Assembly (NCBI RefSeq): GCF_036373705.1
Contig: NC_089863.1
Span: 35,291,227-35,355,226, forward strand
Origin: Amia ocellicauda
Taxonomy: Eukaryota > Chordata > Actinopteri > Amiiformes > Amiidae
DNA: 64,000 bases
Direction: 5' to 3'
The notes under the pieces were generated by a model. That model was given only the letters and a program-made list of their open reading frames with translations. It was not told where the DNA came from and made no database searches. Both the position numbers and the translations under genes were made by a program. Positions within the stretch are counted from its first letter, which is position 1. The number at the start of each line of letters is the position of its first letter. Shown here in pieces: positions 1 to 10,236 of the stretch.

Positions 1-212
1 GGTAACTTCATCGTAGCTCTTAATACTCTCTTTCTGTCTCCAGGAGATATAATTGAAGAATTGTACACGTACCCGGCTACTGTCAACACCCTTTGCTGCA
101 CTGATATTTTTCCATCCATTTTTCTTTTTTCTTTTTTTTATTTTTTTTTTTTGCTGGAAGTTCCGTCAATACCCGCCAACCTTTAAGAGACATCATGCAG
201 CCAGGCCTTTCG

Positions 213-330
213 GCTTGTGGCCACACCGTCCTGAATGCGCCCGATCTCGTCAGATCTCGGACGCTAAACGGGGCAGGGCCTGGTCAGTACTTGGATGGGA
301 GACCTCCTAGAAATACCAGGTGCTGCAAGC
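213..330 (+). rRNA. 5S rRNA copy L1, main type
   Basis: Box C core intact and T5 follows. Box A carries a private A-to-C change (GGACGCTAAAC) shared only with copy L8, which marks the two ~2.33-kb blocks. Confidence 0.8.
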
Positions 331-539
331 TTTTTACGTCTCCTGGGTAACTTCATCGTAGCTCTTAATACTCTCTTTCTGTCTCCAGGAGATATAATTG
401 AAGAATTGTACACGTACCCGGCTACTTTCAACACCCTTTGCTGCACTGGTATATTTCCCTCTATTTTTCTTTTTTTTTTGCTGGCAGTTCCGTCAATACC
501 CGCCAGCCTTTAAGAGACATCATGCAGCCAGGCATCTCG

Positions 540-657
540 GCTTGCGGCCACACCATCCTGAACGCGCCCGATCTCGTCAGATCTCGGAAGCTAAACGGGG
601 TAGGACCTGGTCAGTACATGAAAGTGAGACCTCCTGGAAATACCTAGTGCTGCAAGC
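540..657 (+). rRNA. 5S rRNA copy L2, variant type
   Basis: Variant box C (CATGAAAGTG), GGACC in place of GGGCC, 3' arm TACCTAGTGC. Possibly a pseudogene. Confidence 0.6.
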
Positions 658-882
658 TTTTTCGTCTCCTGGGTAACTTTATCGTAGCTCTTAATACTCT
701 CTCTCTGTCTGGAGGAGATATAATTGAAGTATTGTACACGTATCCAGCTACTGTCAACACCCTTTGCTGCACTGATATTTTTCCATCCATTTTTCTTTTT
801 TGTTTTTTTCTTTTTTTTTTTTGCTGGAAGTTCCGTCAATACCCGCCAACCTTTAAGAGACATCATGCAGCCAGGCCTTTCG

Positions 883-1000
883 GCTTGCGGCCACACCATC
901 CTGAACGCGCCCGATCTCGTCAGATCTCGGAAGCTAAACGGGGCAGGGCCTGGTCAGTACTTGGATGGGAGACCTCCTAGAAATACCAGGTGCTGCAAGA
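883..1000 (+). rRNA. 5S rRNA copy L3, main type
   Basis: Box C intact. The 3' end reads CAAGA instead of CAAGC, which weakens the terminal helix I pair. Confidence 0.75.
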
Positions 1001-1209
1001 TTTTTACGTCTCCTGGGTAACTTCATCGTAGCTCTTAATACTCTCTTTCTGTCTCCAGGAGATATAATTGAAGAATTGTACACGTACCCGGCTACTTTCA
1101 ACACCCTTTGCTGCACTGGTATATTTCCCTTTATTTTTCTTTTTTTTCTGCTGGCAGTTCCGTCAATACCCGCCAGCCTTTAAGAGACATCATGCAGCCA
1201 GGCATCTCG

Positions 1210-1327
1210 GCTTGCGGCCACACCATCCTGAACACGCCCGATCTCGTCAGATCTCGGAAGCTAAACGAGGCAGGACCTGGTCAGTACATGAATGTGAGAC
1301 CTCCTGGAAATACCTGGTGCTGCAAGC
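1210..1327 (+). rRNA. 5S rRNA copy L4, variant type
   Basis: Box C core CATGAATGTG; 3' arm TACCTGGTGC; box A has CGAGGCAGG. Confidence 0.6.
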
Positions 1328-1542
1328 TTTTACGTCTCCTGGGTAACTTTATCGTAGCTCTTAATACTCTCTATCTGTCTGGAGGAGATATAATTGAAGT
1401 ATTGTACACGTACCCAGCTACTGTCAACACCCTTTGCTGCACTGATATTTTTCCATCCATTTTTCTTTTTTTTTTTTTTTTTGCTGGAAGTTCCGTCAAT
1501 ACCCGCCAACCTTTAAGAGACATCATGCAGCCAGGCCTTTTG

Positions 1543-1660
1543 ACTTGTGGCCAAACCGTCCTGAATGCGCCCGATCTCGTCAGATCTCGGAAGCTAAACG
1601 GGGCAGGGCCTGGTCAGTACTTGGATGGGAGACCTCCTAGAAATACCAGGTGCTGTAAGC
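1543..1660 (+). rRNA. 5S rRNA copy L5, main type
   Basis: Begins ACTTG and ends GTAAGC, a pair of markers shared with copy L12. Box C intact. Confidence 0.72.
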
Positions 1661-1879
1661 TTTTTACGTCTCCTGGGTAACTTCATCGTAGCTCTTAATA
1701 CTCTCTTTCTGTCTCCAGGAGATATAATTGAAGAATTGTACACGTACCCGGCTACTTTCAACACCTTTTCCTGCACTGATATTTTTCCCTCCATTTTTCT
1801 TTTTTTTTTTTTTTTTTTTGCTGGAAATTCCGTCAATACCCGCTAGCCTTTAAGAGACATCATGCAGCCAGACATCATG

Positions 1880-1997
1880 GCTTGCGGCCACACCATCCTG
1901 AACGCGCCCGATCTCGTCAGATCTCGGAAGCTAAACGGGGCAGGGCCTGGTCAGTACTTGGATGGGAGACCTCCTAGAAATACCAGGTGCTGCAAGC
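1880..1997 (+). rRNA. 5S rRNA copy L6, main type
   Basis: Clean main-type copy with box A, box C and T5. The leader just before the gene reads CATCATGG. Confidence 0.82.
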
Positions 1998-2206
1998 TTT
2001 TTACGTCTCCTGGGTAACTTCATCGTAGCTCTTAATACTCTCTTTCTGTCTCCAGGAGATATAATTGAAGAATTGTACACGTACCCGGCTACTTTCAACA
2101 CCCTTTGCTGCACTGGTATATTTCCCTTTATTTTTCTTTTTTTTCTGCTGGCAGTTCCGTCAATACCCGCCAGCCTTTAAGAGACATCATGCAGCCAGGC
2201 ATCTCG

Positions 2207-2324
2207 GCTTGCGGCCACACCATCCTGAACGCGCCCGATCTCGTCAGATCTCGGAAGCTAAACGGGGCAGGGCCTGGTCAGTACTTGGATGGGAGATCTC
2301 CTAGAAATACCAGGTGCTGCAAGC
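2207..2324 (+). rRNA. 5S rRNA copy L7, main type behind a variant spacer
   Basis: Main-type gene body preceded by the spacer otherwise seen before variant genes (CATCTCG leader). It looks like an exchange between unit types. GAGATCTCC replaces GAGACCTCC. Confidence 0.78.
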
Positions 2325-2551
2325 TTTTTACGACTCCTGGGTAACTTCATCGTAGCTCTTAATACTCTCTTTCTGTCTCCAGGAGATATAATTGAAGAAT
2401 TGTACACGTACCCGGCTACTGTCAACACCCTTTGCTGCACTGATATTTTTCCATCCATTTTTCTTTTTTCTTTTTTTTATTTTTTTTTTTTGCTGGAAGT
2501 TCCGTCAATACCCGCCAACCTTTAAGAGACATCATGCAGCCAGGCCTTTCG

Positions 2552-2669
2552 GCTTGTGGCCACACCGTCCTGAATGCGCCCGATCTCGTCAGATCTCGGA
2601 CGCTAAACGGGGCAGGGCCTGGTCAGTACTTGGATGGGAGACCTCCTAGAAATACCAGGTGCTGCAAGC
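2552..2669 (+). rRNA. 5S rRNA copy L8, main type
   Basis: Carries the same private GGACGCTAAAC change as L1, 2,339 bp away. Confidence 0.8.
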
Positions 2670-2878
2670 TTTTTACGTCTCCTGGGTAACTTCATCGTAG
2701 CTCTTAATACTCTCTTTCTGTCTCCAGGAGATATAATTGAAGAATTGTACACGTACCCGGCTACTTTCAACACCCTTTGCTGCACTGGTATATTTCCCTC
2801 TATTTTTCTTTTTTTTTTGCTGGCAGTTCCGTCAATACCCGCCAGCCTTTAAGAGACATCATGCAGCCAGGCATCTCG

Positions 2879-2996
2879 GCTTGCGGCCACACCATCCTGA
2901 ACGCGCCCGATCTCGTCAGATCTCGGAAGCTAAACGCGGCAGGACCTGGTCAGTACATGAAAGTGAGACCTCCTGGAAAAACCTAGTGCTGCAAGC
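2879..2996 (+). rRNA. 5S rRNA copy L9, variant type
   Basis: CATGAAAGTG in box C; GGAAAAACC near the 3' end; CGCGGCAGG in box A. Confidence 0.58.
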
Positions 2997-3221
2997 TTTT
3001 ACGTCTCCTGGGTAACTTTATCGTAGCTCTTATTACTCTCTCTCTGTCTGGAGGAGATATAATTGAAGTATTGTACACGTATCCAGCTACTGTCAACACC
3101 CTTTGCTGCACTGATATTTTTCCATCCATTTTTCTTTTTACTTTTTTTCTTTTTTTTTTTTGCTGGAAGTTCCGTCAATACCCGCCAACCTTTAAGAGAC
3201 ATCATGCAGCCAGGCCTTTCG

Positions 3222-3339
3222 GCTTGTGGCCACACCATCCTGAATGCGCCCGATCTCGTCAGATCTCGGAAGCTAAACGGGGCAGGGCCTGGTCAGTACT
3301 TGGATGGGATACCTCCTAGAAATACCAGGTGCTGCAAGC
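3222..3339 (+). rRNA. 5S rRNA copy L10, main type
   Basis: Box C changed once (GGGATACCTCC). T5 follows. Confidence 0.75.
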
Positions 3340-3549
3340 TTTTTACGTCTCCTGGGTAACTTCATCGTAGCTCTTAATACTCTCTTTCTGTCTCCAGGAG
3401 ATATAATTGAAGAATTGTACACGTACCCGGCTACTTTCAACACCCTTTGCTGCACTGGTATATTTCCCTCTATTTTTCTTTTTTTTTTTGCTGGCAGTTC
3501 CGTCAATACCCGCCAGCCTTTAAGAGACATCATGCAGCCAGGCATCTCG

Positions 3550-3667
3550 GCTTGCGGCCACACCATCCTGAACGCGCCCGATCTCGTCAGATCTTGGAAG
3601 CTAAACGGGGTTGGACCTGGTCAGTACATGAAAGTGAGACCTCCTGGAAATACCTAGTGCTGCAAGC
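3550..3667 (+). rRNA. 5S rRNA copy L11, variant type
   Basis: CATGAAAGTG; also GATCTTGGAAG and GGGGTTGGACC in the box A region. Confidence 0.55.
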
Positions 3668-3875
3668 TTTTTCGTCTCCTGGGTAACTTTATCGTAGCTC
3701 TTAATACTCTCTCTCTGTCTGGAGGAGATATAATTGAAGTATTGTACACGTATCCAGCTACTGTCAACACCCTTTGCTGCACTGGTATATTTCCCTTTAT
3801 TTTTCTTTTTTTTCTGCTGGCAGTTCCGTCAATACCCGCCAACCTTTAAGAGACATCATGCAGCCAGGCCTTTTG

Positions 3876-3993
3876 ACTTGTGGCCACACCGTCCTGAATG
3901 CGCCCGATCTCGTCAGATCTCGGAAGCTAAACGGGGCAGGGCCTGGTCAGTACTTGGATGGGAGACCTCCTAGAAATACCAGGTGCTGTAAGC
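3876..3993 (+). rRNA. 5S rRNA copy L12, main type
   Basis: Starts ACTTG and ends GTAAGC like L5, one block (2,333 bp) away. Confidence 0.72.
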
Positions 3994-4211
3994 TTTTTAC
4001 GTCTCCTGGGTAACTTCATCGTAGCTCTTAATACTCTCTTTCTGTCTCCAGGAGATATAATTGAAGAATTGTACACGTACCCGGCTACTGTCAACACCCT
4101 TTGCTGCACTGATATTTTTCCCTCCATTTTTTTTTTTTTTTTTTTTTTTTTGCTGGAAATTCCGTCAATACCCGCTAGCCTTTAAGAGACATCATGCAGC
4201 CAGATATCTCG

Positions 4212-4329
4212 GCTTGCGGCCACACCATCCTGAACGCGCCCGATCTCGTCAGATCTCGGAAGCTAAACGGGGCAGGGCCTGGTCAGTACTTGGATGGGAG
4301 ACCTCCTAGAAATACCAGGTGGTGCAAGC
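4212..4329 (+). rRNA. 5S rRNA copy L13, main type
   Basis: Box C intact; 3' arm reads CAGGTGGTGC. Confidence 0.78.
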
Positions 4330-4538
4330 TTTTTACGTCTCCTGGGTAACTTCATCGTAGCTCTTAATACTCTCTTTCTGTCTCCAGGAGATATAATTGA
4401 AGAATTGTACACGTACCCGGCTACTTTCAACACCCTTTGCTGCACTGGTATATTTCCCTTTATTTTTCTTTTTTTTCTGCTGGCAGTTCCGTCAATACCC
4501 GCCAGCCTTTAAGAGACATCATGCAGCCAGGCATCTCG

Positions 4539-4656
4539 GCTTGCGGCCACACCATCCTGAACGCGCCCGATCTCGTCAGATCTCGGAAGCTAAACGGGGC
4601 AGGACCTGGTCAGTACATGAATGTGAGACCTCCTGGAAATACCTGGTGCTGCAAGC
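4539..4656 (+). rRNA. 5S rRNA copy L14, variant type
   Basis: CATGAATGTG in box C; TACCTGGTGC in the 3' arm; only T4 follows. Confidence 0.6.
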
Positions 4657-4865
4657 TTTTACGTCTCCTGGGTAACTTTATCGTAGCTCTTAATACTCTC
4701 TATCTGTCTGGAGGAGATTTAATTGAAGTATTGTACACGTACCCAGCTACTGTCAACACCCTTTGCTGCACTGATATTTTTCCATCCATTTTTTTTTTTT
4801 TTTTTGCTGGAAGTTCCGTCAATACCCGCCAACCTTTAAGAGACATCATCCAGCCAGGTCTTTCG

Positions 4866-4983
4866 GCTTGTGGCCACACCGTCCTGAATGCGCCCGATCT
4901 CGTCAGATCTCGGAAGCTAAACGGGGCAGGGCCTGGTCAGTACTTGGATGGGAGACCTCCTAGAAAAACCAGGTGCTGCAAGC
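4866..4983 (+). rRNA. 5S rRNA copy L15, main type
   Basis: Box C intact; AGAAAAACC replaces AGAAATACC. Confidence 0.78.
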
Positions 4984-5205
4984 TTTTTACGTCTCCTGGG
5001 TAACTTCATCGTAGCTCTTAATACTCTCTTTCTGTCTCCAGGAGATATAATTGAAGAATTGTACATGTACCCGGCTACTTTCAACACCCTGTCCTGCACT
5101 GATATTTTTCCCTTCATTTTTCTATTTATTTATTTTTTATTTTTTGCTGGAAGTTCCGTCAATACCCGCCAGCCTTTAAGAGACATCATGCAGCCAGGTC
5201 TCTTG

Positions 5206-5322
5206 GCTTGCGGCCACACCGTCCTGAACGCGCCCGATCTCATCAGATCTAGGAAGCTAACGAGGCAGGGCCTGGTCAGTACTTGGATGGGTGACCTCCT
5301 AGAAATACCAGGTGGTGCAAGC
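5206..5322 (+). rRNA. 5S rRNA copy L16, one base short
   Basis: 117 nt: one base is missing in box A (GCTAACGAGG), and GGGTGACC replaces GGGAGACC. Probably impaired. Confidence 0.65.
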
Positions 5323-5539
5323 TTTTTACGTCTCCTGGGTAACTTCATCGTAGCTCTTAATACTCTCTTTCTGTCTCCAGGAGATATAATTGAAGAATTG
5401 TACACGTACCCGGCTACTTTCAAAACCCTTTGCTGCACTGATATTTTTCCCTCCATTTTTCTTTTTTCTTTTTTTTTTGGCTGGAAGTTCCGTCAATACC
5501 CGCCAGCCTTAAAGAGACATCATGCAGCCGGGCCTCTCG

Positions 5540-5657
5540 GCTTTCGGCCACACCGTCCTGAATGCGCATGATATCGTCAGATCTCGGAAGCTAAACGGGG
5601 CAGGACCTTGTCAGTACTTGAATGTGAGACCTCCTGGAAATACCAGGTGCTGCAAGC
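5540..5657 (+). rRNA. 5S rRNA copy L17, mosaic
   Basis: Box C is intermediate between types (CTTGAATGTG). The 5' end is GCTTTCGG, with GATATCG in the loop region. Confidence 0.6.
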
Positions 5658-5867
5658 TTTTACGTCTCCTGGGTAACTTTATCGTAGCTCTTAATACTCT
5701 CTTTCAGTCTGCAGGAGATATAATTGAAGAATTGTACACGTACCCGGCTACTTTCAACACCCTTTGCTGCACTGGTATATTTCCCTCTATTTTTCTTTTT
5801 TTTTTTTGCTGGCAGTTCCGTCAATACCCGCCCGCCTTTAAGAGACATCATGCAGCCAGGCATCTCG

Positions 5868-5985
5868 GCTTGCGGCCACACCATCCTGAACACGCCCGAT
5901 CTCGTCAGATCTCGGAAGCTAAACGGGGTAGGACCTGGTCAGTACATGAAAGTGAGACCTCCTGGAAATACCTAGTGCTGCAAGC
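5868..5985 (+). rRNA. 5S rRNA copy L18, variant type
   Basis: CATGAAAGTG and TACCTAGTGC, nearly the same as L2. Confidence 0.6.
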
Positions 5986-6210
5986 TTTTTCGTCTCCTGG
6001 GTAACTTTATCGTAGCTCTTAATACTCTCTCTCTGTCTGGAGGAGATATAATTGAAGTATTGAACACGTATCCAGCTACTGTCAACACCCTTTGCTGCAC
6101 TGATATTTTTCCATCCATTTTTCTTTTTTGTTTTTTTCTTTTTTTTTTTTGCTGGAAGTTCCGTCAATACCCGCCAACCTTTAAGAGACATCATGCAGCC
6201 AGGCCTTTCG

Positions 6211-6328
6211 GCTTGCGGCCACACCATCCTGAACGCGCCCGATCTCGTCAGATCTCGGAAGCTAAACGGGGCAGGGCCTGGTCAGTACTTGGATGGGAGA
6301 CCTCCTGGAAATACCAGGTGCTGCAAGC
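6211..6328 (+). rRNA. 5S rRNA copy L19, main type
   Basis: Box C intact with the more consensus-like CCTGGAAATACC. Confidence 0.82.
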
Positions 6329-6544
6329 TTTTTACATCACTTGGGTAATTTCATCGTAGCTCTTAATACTCTCTTTCTGTCTGGAGGAGATATAATTGAA
6401 GAATTGTACACGTACCCGGCTACTTTCAACATCCTTTGCTGCACTGATATTTTTCCCTCCATTCTTCTTTTTTCTTTTTTATTTTGCTGGAAGTTCCGTC
6501 AATACCCTCCAGCCTTTAAGAGACATCATGCAGCCAGGCCTCTT

Positions 6545-6662
6545 GCTTGCGACCACACCGTCCAGAGCGCGACCGATCTCATCAGATCCCGGAAGCTAAA
6601 CGGGGCAGGGCCTGGTTAGTACTTGGATGGGAGACCTCCTAGAAATACCAGGTGCTGCAAGC
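6545..6662 (+). rRNA. 5S rRNA copy L20, diverged
   Basis: Several private changes (GCGACC, CCAGAGCGCGACC, ATCCCGG), but GGTTAGTACTTGG matches the vertebrate consensus. Confidence 0.68.
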
Positions 6663-6875
6663 TTTTTACGTCTCCTGGGTAACTTTATCGTAGCTCTTAA
6701 TACTCTCTTTCTGTCTGGAGGAGATATAATTGAAGAATTGTACACGTACCCGGCTACTTTCAACACCCTTTGCTGCACTGATATTTTTCCATCCATTTTT
6801 CTTTTTTTTTGTTTTGCTGGAAGTTCCGTCAATACCCGCCAACCTTTAAGAGACATCATGCAGCCAGGCCTTTCG

Positions 6876-6993
6876 GCTTGCGGCCACACCATCCTGAACG
6901 CGCCCGATCTCGTCAGATCTCGGAAGCTAAACGGGGCAGGGCCTGGTCAGTACTTGGATGGGAGACCTCCTAGAAATACCAGGTGCTGCAAGC
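6876..6993 (+). rRNA. 5S rRNA copy L21, main type
   Basis: Clean main-type copy with a short, interrupted T tract in the spacer before it. Confidence 0.83.
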
Positions 6994-7202
6994 TTTTTAC
7001 GTCTCCTGGGTAACTTAATCGTAGCTCTTAATACTCTCTTTCTGTCTCCAGGAGATATAATTGAAGAATTGTACACGTACCCGGCTACTTTCAACACCCT
7101 TTGCTGCACTGGTATATTTCCCTTTATTTTTCTTTTTTTTCTGCTGGCAGTTCCGTCAATACCCGCCAGCCTTTAAGAGACATCATGCAGCCAGGCATCT
7201 CG

Positions 7203-7320
7203 GCTTGCGGCCACACCGTCCTGAACGTTCCCGATCTCGTCAGACCTTGGAAACTAAACGGGCCAGGGCCTGGTTAGTACTTGGATGGGTGACCTCCAGG
7301 AAATACCAGGTGATGCAAGC
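7203..7320 (+). rRNA. 5S rRNA copy L22, last of left block, diverged
   Basis: The most changed copy of the block (AACGTTCCC, GACCTTGGAAAC, CCTCCAGG, GGTGATGC), as expected at an array edge that is poorly homogenised. The spacer after it stops at 7,403. Confidence 0.65.
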
Positions 7321-7403
7321 TTTTTACGTCTCCTTGGTAACTTCATCGTAGCTCTTAATACTCTTTATCTGTCTGGAGGAGATATAATTGAAGTATTGTA
7401 CAC

Positions 7404-7541
7404 TTTGTCTTAGGGACAGTCTGGCTAGCAGTGACTGAGTGGTTGACAGACGACAAGCAACGGAATGTACGTGCTCTGTGATGTCATAGCAGTCAGCTGA
7501 GAGAGGCTCGTGATGTCATCGCTGAGCTGTCTGTCTGTCTG

Positions 7542-7582
<41 letters not shown>

Positions 7583-7624
7583 TCCTCTCAATTCAATTCA
7601 TTTGTATTGTCAAAGCAATTGGAC

Positions 7625-7661
<37 letters not shown>

Positions 7662-7684
7662 CATACATACATACATCCATACAT
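7404..7684. repeat. CRE-like module plus (CT)n and (CATA)n microsatellites
   Basis: First non-5S DNA. It contains two TGATGTCAT sites about 34 bp apart, then (TCTG)n/(CT)n, an AATTCATTTGTATTGTC box, and (CATA)n/(TA)n. An inverted counterpart lies at 46,076-46,380. Shorter relatives are at 9,466-9,700, 13,990-14,110 and 37,801-38,060. No gene seen. Confidence 0.7.
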
Positions 7685-7925
7685 GCTAGAAAGTCATTAC
7701 TATGTTATCTTAAAGGCTAACTAAGCAGAACATATATCATTATAGAACAGAGTTCATAGGTCATACCGTTTGACAATGTCTCCAAGGTTCTCATCATAAA
7801 TAACAAACAGAAATCAAACTATCTTCTGGGCTGACCTTCTAGCTTGACCGTATCTTTCTTAAGTATACAAGAGAGAAAAACAGGTGTAAGAAAATAATTT
7901 CTAATTTTCCTTCTACACATATATA
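7685..7925 (-). mobile_element. LTR-B fragment
   Basis: Matches the inner part of the 428-bp LTR-B at 11,009-11,436, in reverse. The mirror copy is 45,807-46,075. A fossil retroviral LTR piece. Confidence 0.65.
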
Positions 7926-7941
7926 CATACATACATACATA

Positions 7942-9465
7942 TGTAGCTTTATGTTGGGTGTATTTGGATAAGAGCATTTGGGCTCTGAGCTGAAGCACTG
8001 ATCTAAAGAAGACCTCTCCCCCCCCAAAGTTATCAGATTTCCTTAGCTCATCAGCTTGGAACTGGTTTGCATCAAAGTGACAGTTTTGGGGAGGATGGCA
8101 CCGAGAAGAGGCCAAATAGTTTGGAATTCTGCTATGAGATGTCTGGAGAAAGGGGCCTGTAGGTGATAAAAACTCTTTGAAGTGGATGAGAGCCGAAATC
8201 CCGACATAGAGCTACGAACCCAGGCCAACCGGCATTTCCAAAAGATGGCATGGATTGACATCAGTCATAAATAAAGCCTCCCTCCAATAGGACACTGGGG
8301 GCTGAAACCGAAATCCAATCTCAAGAACTCAGGGACCAATCACCTACTGATCTGACAGACTATAAGGAACAGCGGACAGTCTTTCTCTCTCTCTCTCTCT
8401 CACCTGAACCAGAAACTCGCTGCCACAGCTCAACCTGTAGCTCTGTTGCCAGAACCGGAATCAGAAACCAACCAAGTCTTTGCCGGCAACAGAAGAGTTA
8501 AACTGGGAGAAGGAGATTGAGCCGTACGAAGAATTCTTTTAAAGGACTTTATTAAATAAATAACTTCACAGACCCACCTGATCAGTGGAGTTTTACAGCT
8601 GGACAATTGACTAAGTCGACTGAATACGAAAGTGTCAGTCACTTAAATAGCTATTTGAGTTTTAAGAAACTTGACCCTTGGAACAAACAGGGCCCTGCTT
8701 TCCTCAAAGACTTCGTCTTCAAGTAACTACGGTGGAACCATGCTTACAAAGAAGATTTTGTGCACAACCTTGGAGCCTTCAAACCAATGGAAAATCTGTT
8801 TGGAAAAGACTCTACATTCGCGAAACCCCAACTTCCAGGTGCATCGACTGAGTGGAAGTTCTTGCACAAAGCCGAACCGGACTGCCTTTGTTCCAAACCA
8901 CACGGACCTCGTGCCGTGTGCTGTTATCTGAGCCCGAAGCCAGAGAGGCCTCTCTGCGACGAAGTTCACATAAGTTTAACAGTTTGGAGTTTGTGATTCA
9001 TGACATTTGAGAAATCAATTAGAAATGTTAATCTGTGATTCATAACTCTAGAATGTGTAATATCATTTAGTTTTCTTAAATATAAATGTGAGTTGCATTA
9101 AACTGTTTTGTTGATAATTTTAGAAATAAAATCTGTCAACGCCGAGAAATATCTTCTCATTCCTGTTTAACTGTTTAGTCTGAAATTGACACAAGTTAAT
9201 AGACATTAGATTATTGGTGGCCCTGCCTATCCTTAATCATTGAATAATAATCAGTTAAGGGAAATTGTGGTAACAAATAGGATCTTTCTAGGCACCTAAA
9301 CGTAAATGAGACTGATATATATATAACGAGAAGTTACCTGACATAAATACTAACCTGCGTAGTTATTTAATGTCTGACTAATAATACTAACGAGAGACTC
9401 ACCTTCGTCTTACTAACCGGTATTGTAGTCAATGTGTTTATAACCTTTTTTGTTTAACGATTTGT
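7942..9465 (+). mobile_element. LTR-A copy 1 (retrovirus-like LTR, partial)
   Basis: Starts TGTAGC beside a (CATA)n tract. It has a TATA-like element near 8,351 followed by a CT-rich stretch, and a poly(A)-signal region near 8,550. It is collinear with copies at 20,444-22,048 and 28,353-30,182 but lacks the far end. No internal retroviral genes adjoin. A broken fossil. Confidence 0.7.
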
Positions 9466-9549
9466 TAAACGGAATGTACGTGCTCTGTGATGTCATAGCA
9501 GTAAGCTGAGAGAGGCTCGTCATGTCATCGCTGAGCTGGCTGGCTGGCT

Positions 9550-9584
<35 letters not shown>

Positions 9585-9875
9585 TCTGTCTGTCTGTCTC
9601 TCTCTCTCTCTCTTACTCTCTCTCTCTCCCTCTCAATTCAATTCATTTGTATTGTCAAAGCAATTGGACATGCATACATACATACATACATATATATGGA
9701 AAATAAACAATATGTGTACATCTCTTTCTGCATTAGTGGTGCCCTCACAGATGTGCAAGTTACATGACAGACAGACAGACAGACACACACACACTTTCAC
9801 ACACAGACAGACAGACACAGACACACACAGACACACACACACATACTTTGACAGACAGACAGACAGACACACGCA
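9466..9875. repeat. CRE-like module, (TG)n/(TCTG)n/(CT)n, (CATA)n, Tc1 scrap and (CAGA)n
   Basis: Two CRE-like sites, a compound microsatellite at 9,553-9,630, the AATTCATTTGTATTGTC box and (CATA)n. At about 9,718-9,768 there is a ~50-bp piece of the Tc1-B transposase end (minus strand residues CNLHICEGT), then (CAGA)n/(CA)n. This is an empty version of the site that holds Tc1-A at 28,143. Confidence 0.65.
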
Positions 9876-9956
9876 TATTATGGGTCTTTGTTGGGTAGTG
9901 AAATGGGTAGCATCAGTCGCAGTGTGGGTAATGTCAGGGAGCCAATCATAGTCCCC

Positions 9957-9995
9957 GTTATTTGCATATTGTGGCGCAAAGCATTCTGGGAAAAG
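9957..9995. promoter_or_regulatory. snRNA-type distal element: octamer plus SPH/Staf site
   Basis: ATTTGCAT at 9,960-9,967 is followed by CGCAAAGCATTCTGGGAA at 9,975-9,992. In reverse, the latter fits the ZNF143/Staf consensus YWCCCRNMATSCMYYRCR at all but one position. An octamer next to an SPH site is the standard distal sequence element of vertebrate snRNA-type genes. A second copy lies at 27,741-27,773. The function here is inferred from arrangement only. Confidence 0.55.
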
Positions 9996-10169
9996 CAACT
10001 AAACACGTTTAGTCATGTATTTGTCCATAGTTTACACATGAGATGAAAGAGACAGTATGACGTGTTGAGCACCTAGGATTCCTCATGTGTATGTGAGGGG
10101 CAGAGGAACCGGATCCCAAGTGTGCGTCCCAGGTGCTATAGGTTTCAAAGCATGCAGGGGAATAGGCAC

Positions 10170-10213
10170 CCCACCCTGACACGTAAAGAAGACTGGATAG
10201 GGAGATATAAATA
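10170..10213 (+). promoter_or_regulatory. PSE-like element plus TATA box (type 3 Pol III layout)
   Basis: CCCACCCTGACACGTAAAG at 10,170-10,188 resembles vertebrate snRNA proximal elements (pattern CACCCTAACTGTAAAG). Seventeen bp later TATAAATA lies at 10,206-10,213, which is U6-like spacing. The octamer/SPH pair is about 250 bp upstream of the predicted start. Together these look like a U6/7SK-class promoter. The third copy (near 27,520-27,560) keeps the layout with small changes; the right-arm copy keeps the TATA but not a full PSE. Confidence 0.45.
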
Positions 10214-10236
10214 GCAATGGGGAGACTCTTGTACTT

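Larger units (their letters stand above)
1..7403 (+). repeat. 5S rDNA tandem array, left block (22 copies)
   Basis: Tandem units of about 327-345 bp, each with a ~118-nt 5S gene followed by T4-T5, then a spacer with a poly-T/pyrimidine tract and a TTTAA element about 31 bp before the gene, the usual place of the 5S TATA-like box. Length differences come mostly from the poly-T tract. Two gene types interleave: a main type (box C core CTTGGATGGG) and a variant (CATGAATGTG or CATGAAAGTG) with its own spacer. Copies 1-7 and 8-14 form two ~2.33-kb blocks in the same order. All copies differ from the vertebrate consensus in boxes A and C (AAGCTAAACGGGGCAGG; GACCTCC), so this may be a divergent or ageing locus. 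Confidence 0.93.

Noticed and set aside
53-7351. Dozens of overlapping reading frames of 60-207 codons in the 5S arrays
   Set aside because: They read through 5S genes and poly-T spacers (Phe-rich runs) and repeat with the unit; no codon signal beyond the repeat.
1-7403. CRISPR-like regular repeats
   Set aside because: Repeat unit is a 5S gene plus spacer of about 330 bp in a eukaryotic context; no 25-40 bp repeat with unique spacers.
8671-8996. Frames of 78-86 codons within LTR-A (also 21,169-21,494 and 29,112-29,437)
   Set aside because: Overlap on both strands inside a long terminal repeat; conserved because the LTR is repeated, not because of a gene.
9522-9998. Cys/Val- and His/Thr-rich frames at 9,522-9,998, 13,303-13,665, 27,735-28,149, 38,391-38,789, 40,029-40,513 and 43,421-43,766
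   Set aside because: Translations of (TG)n, (CA)n and (CAGA)n microsatellites.
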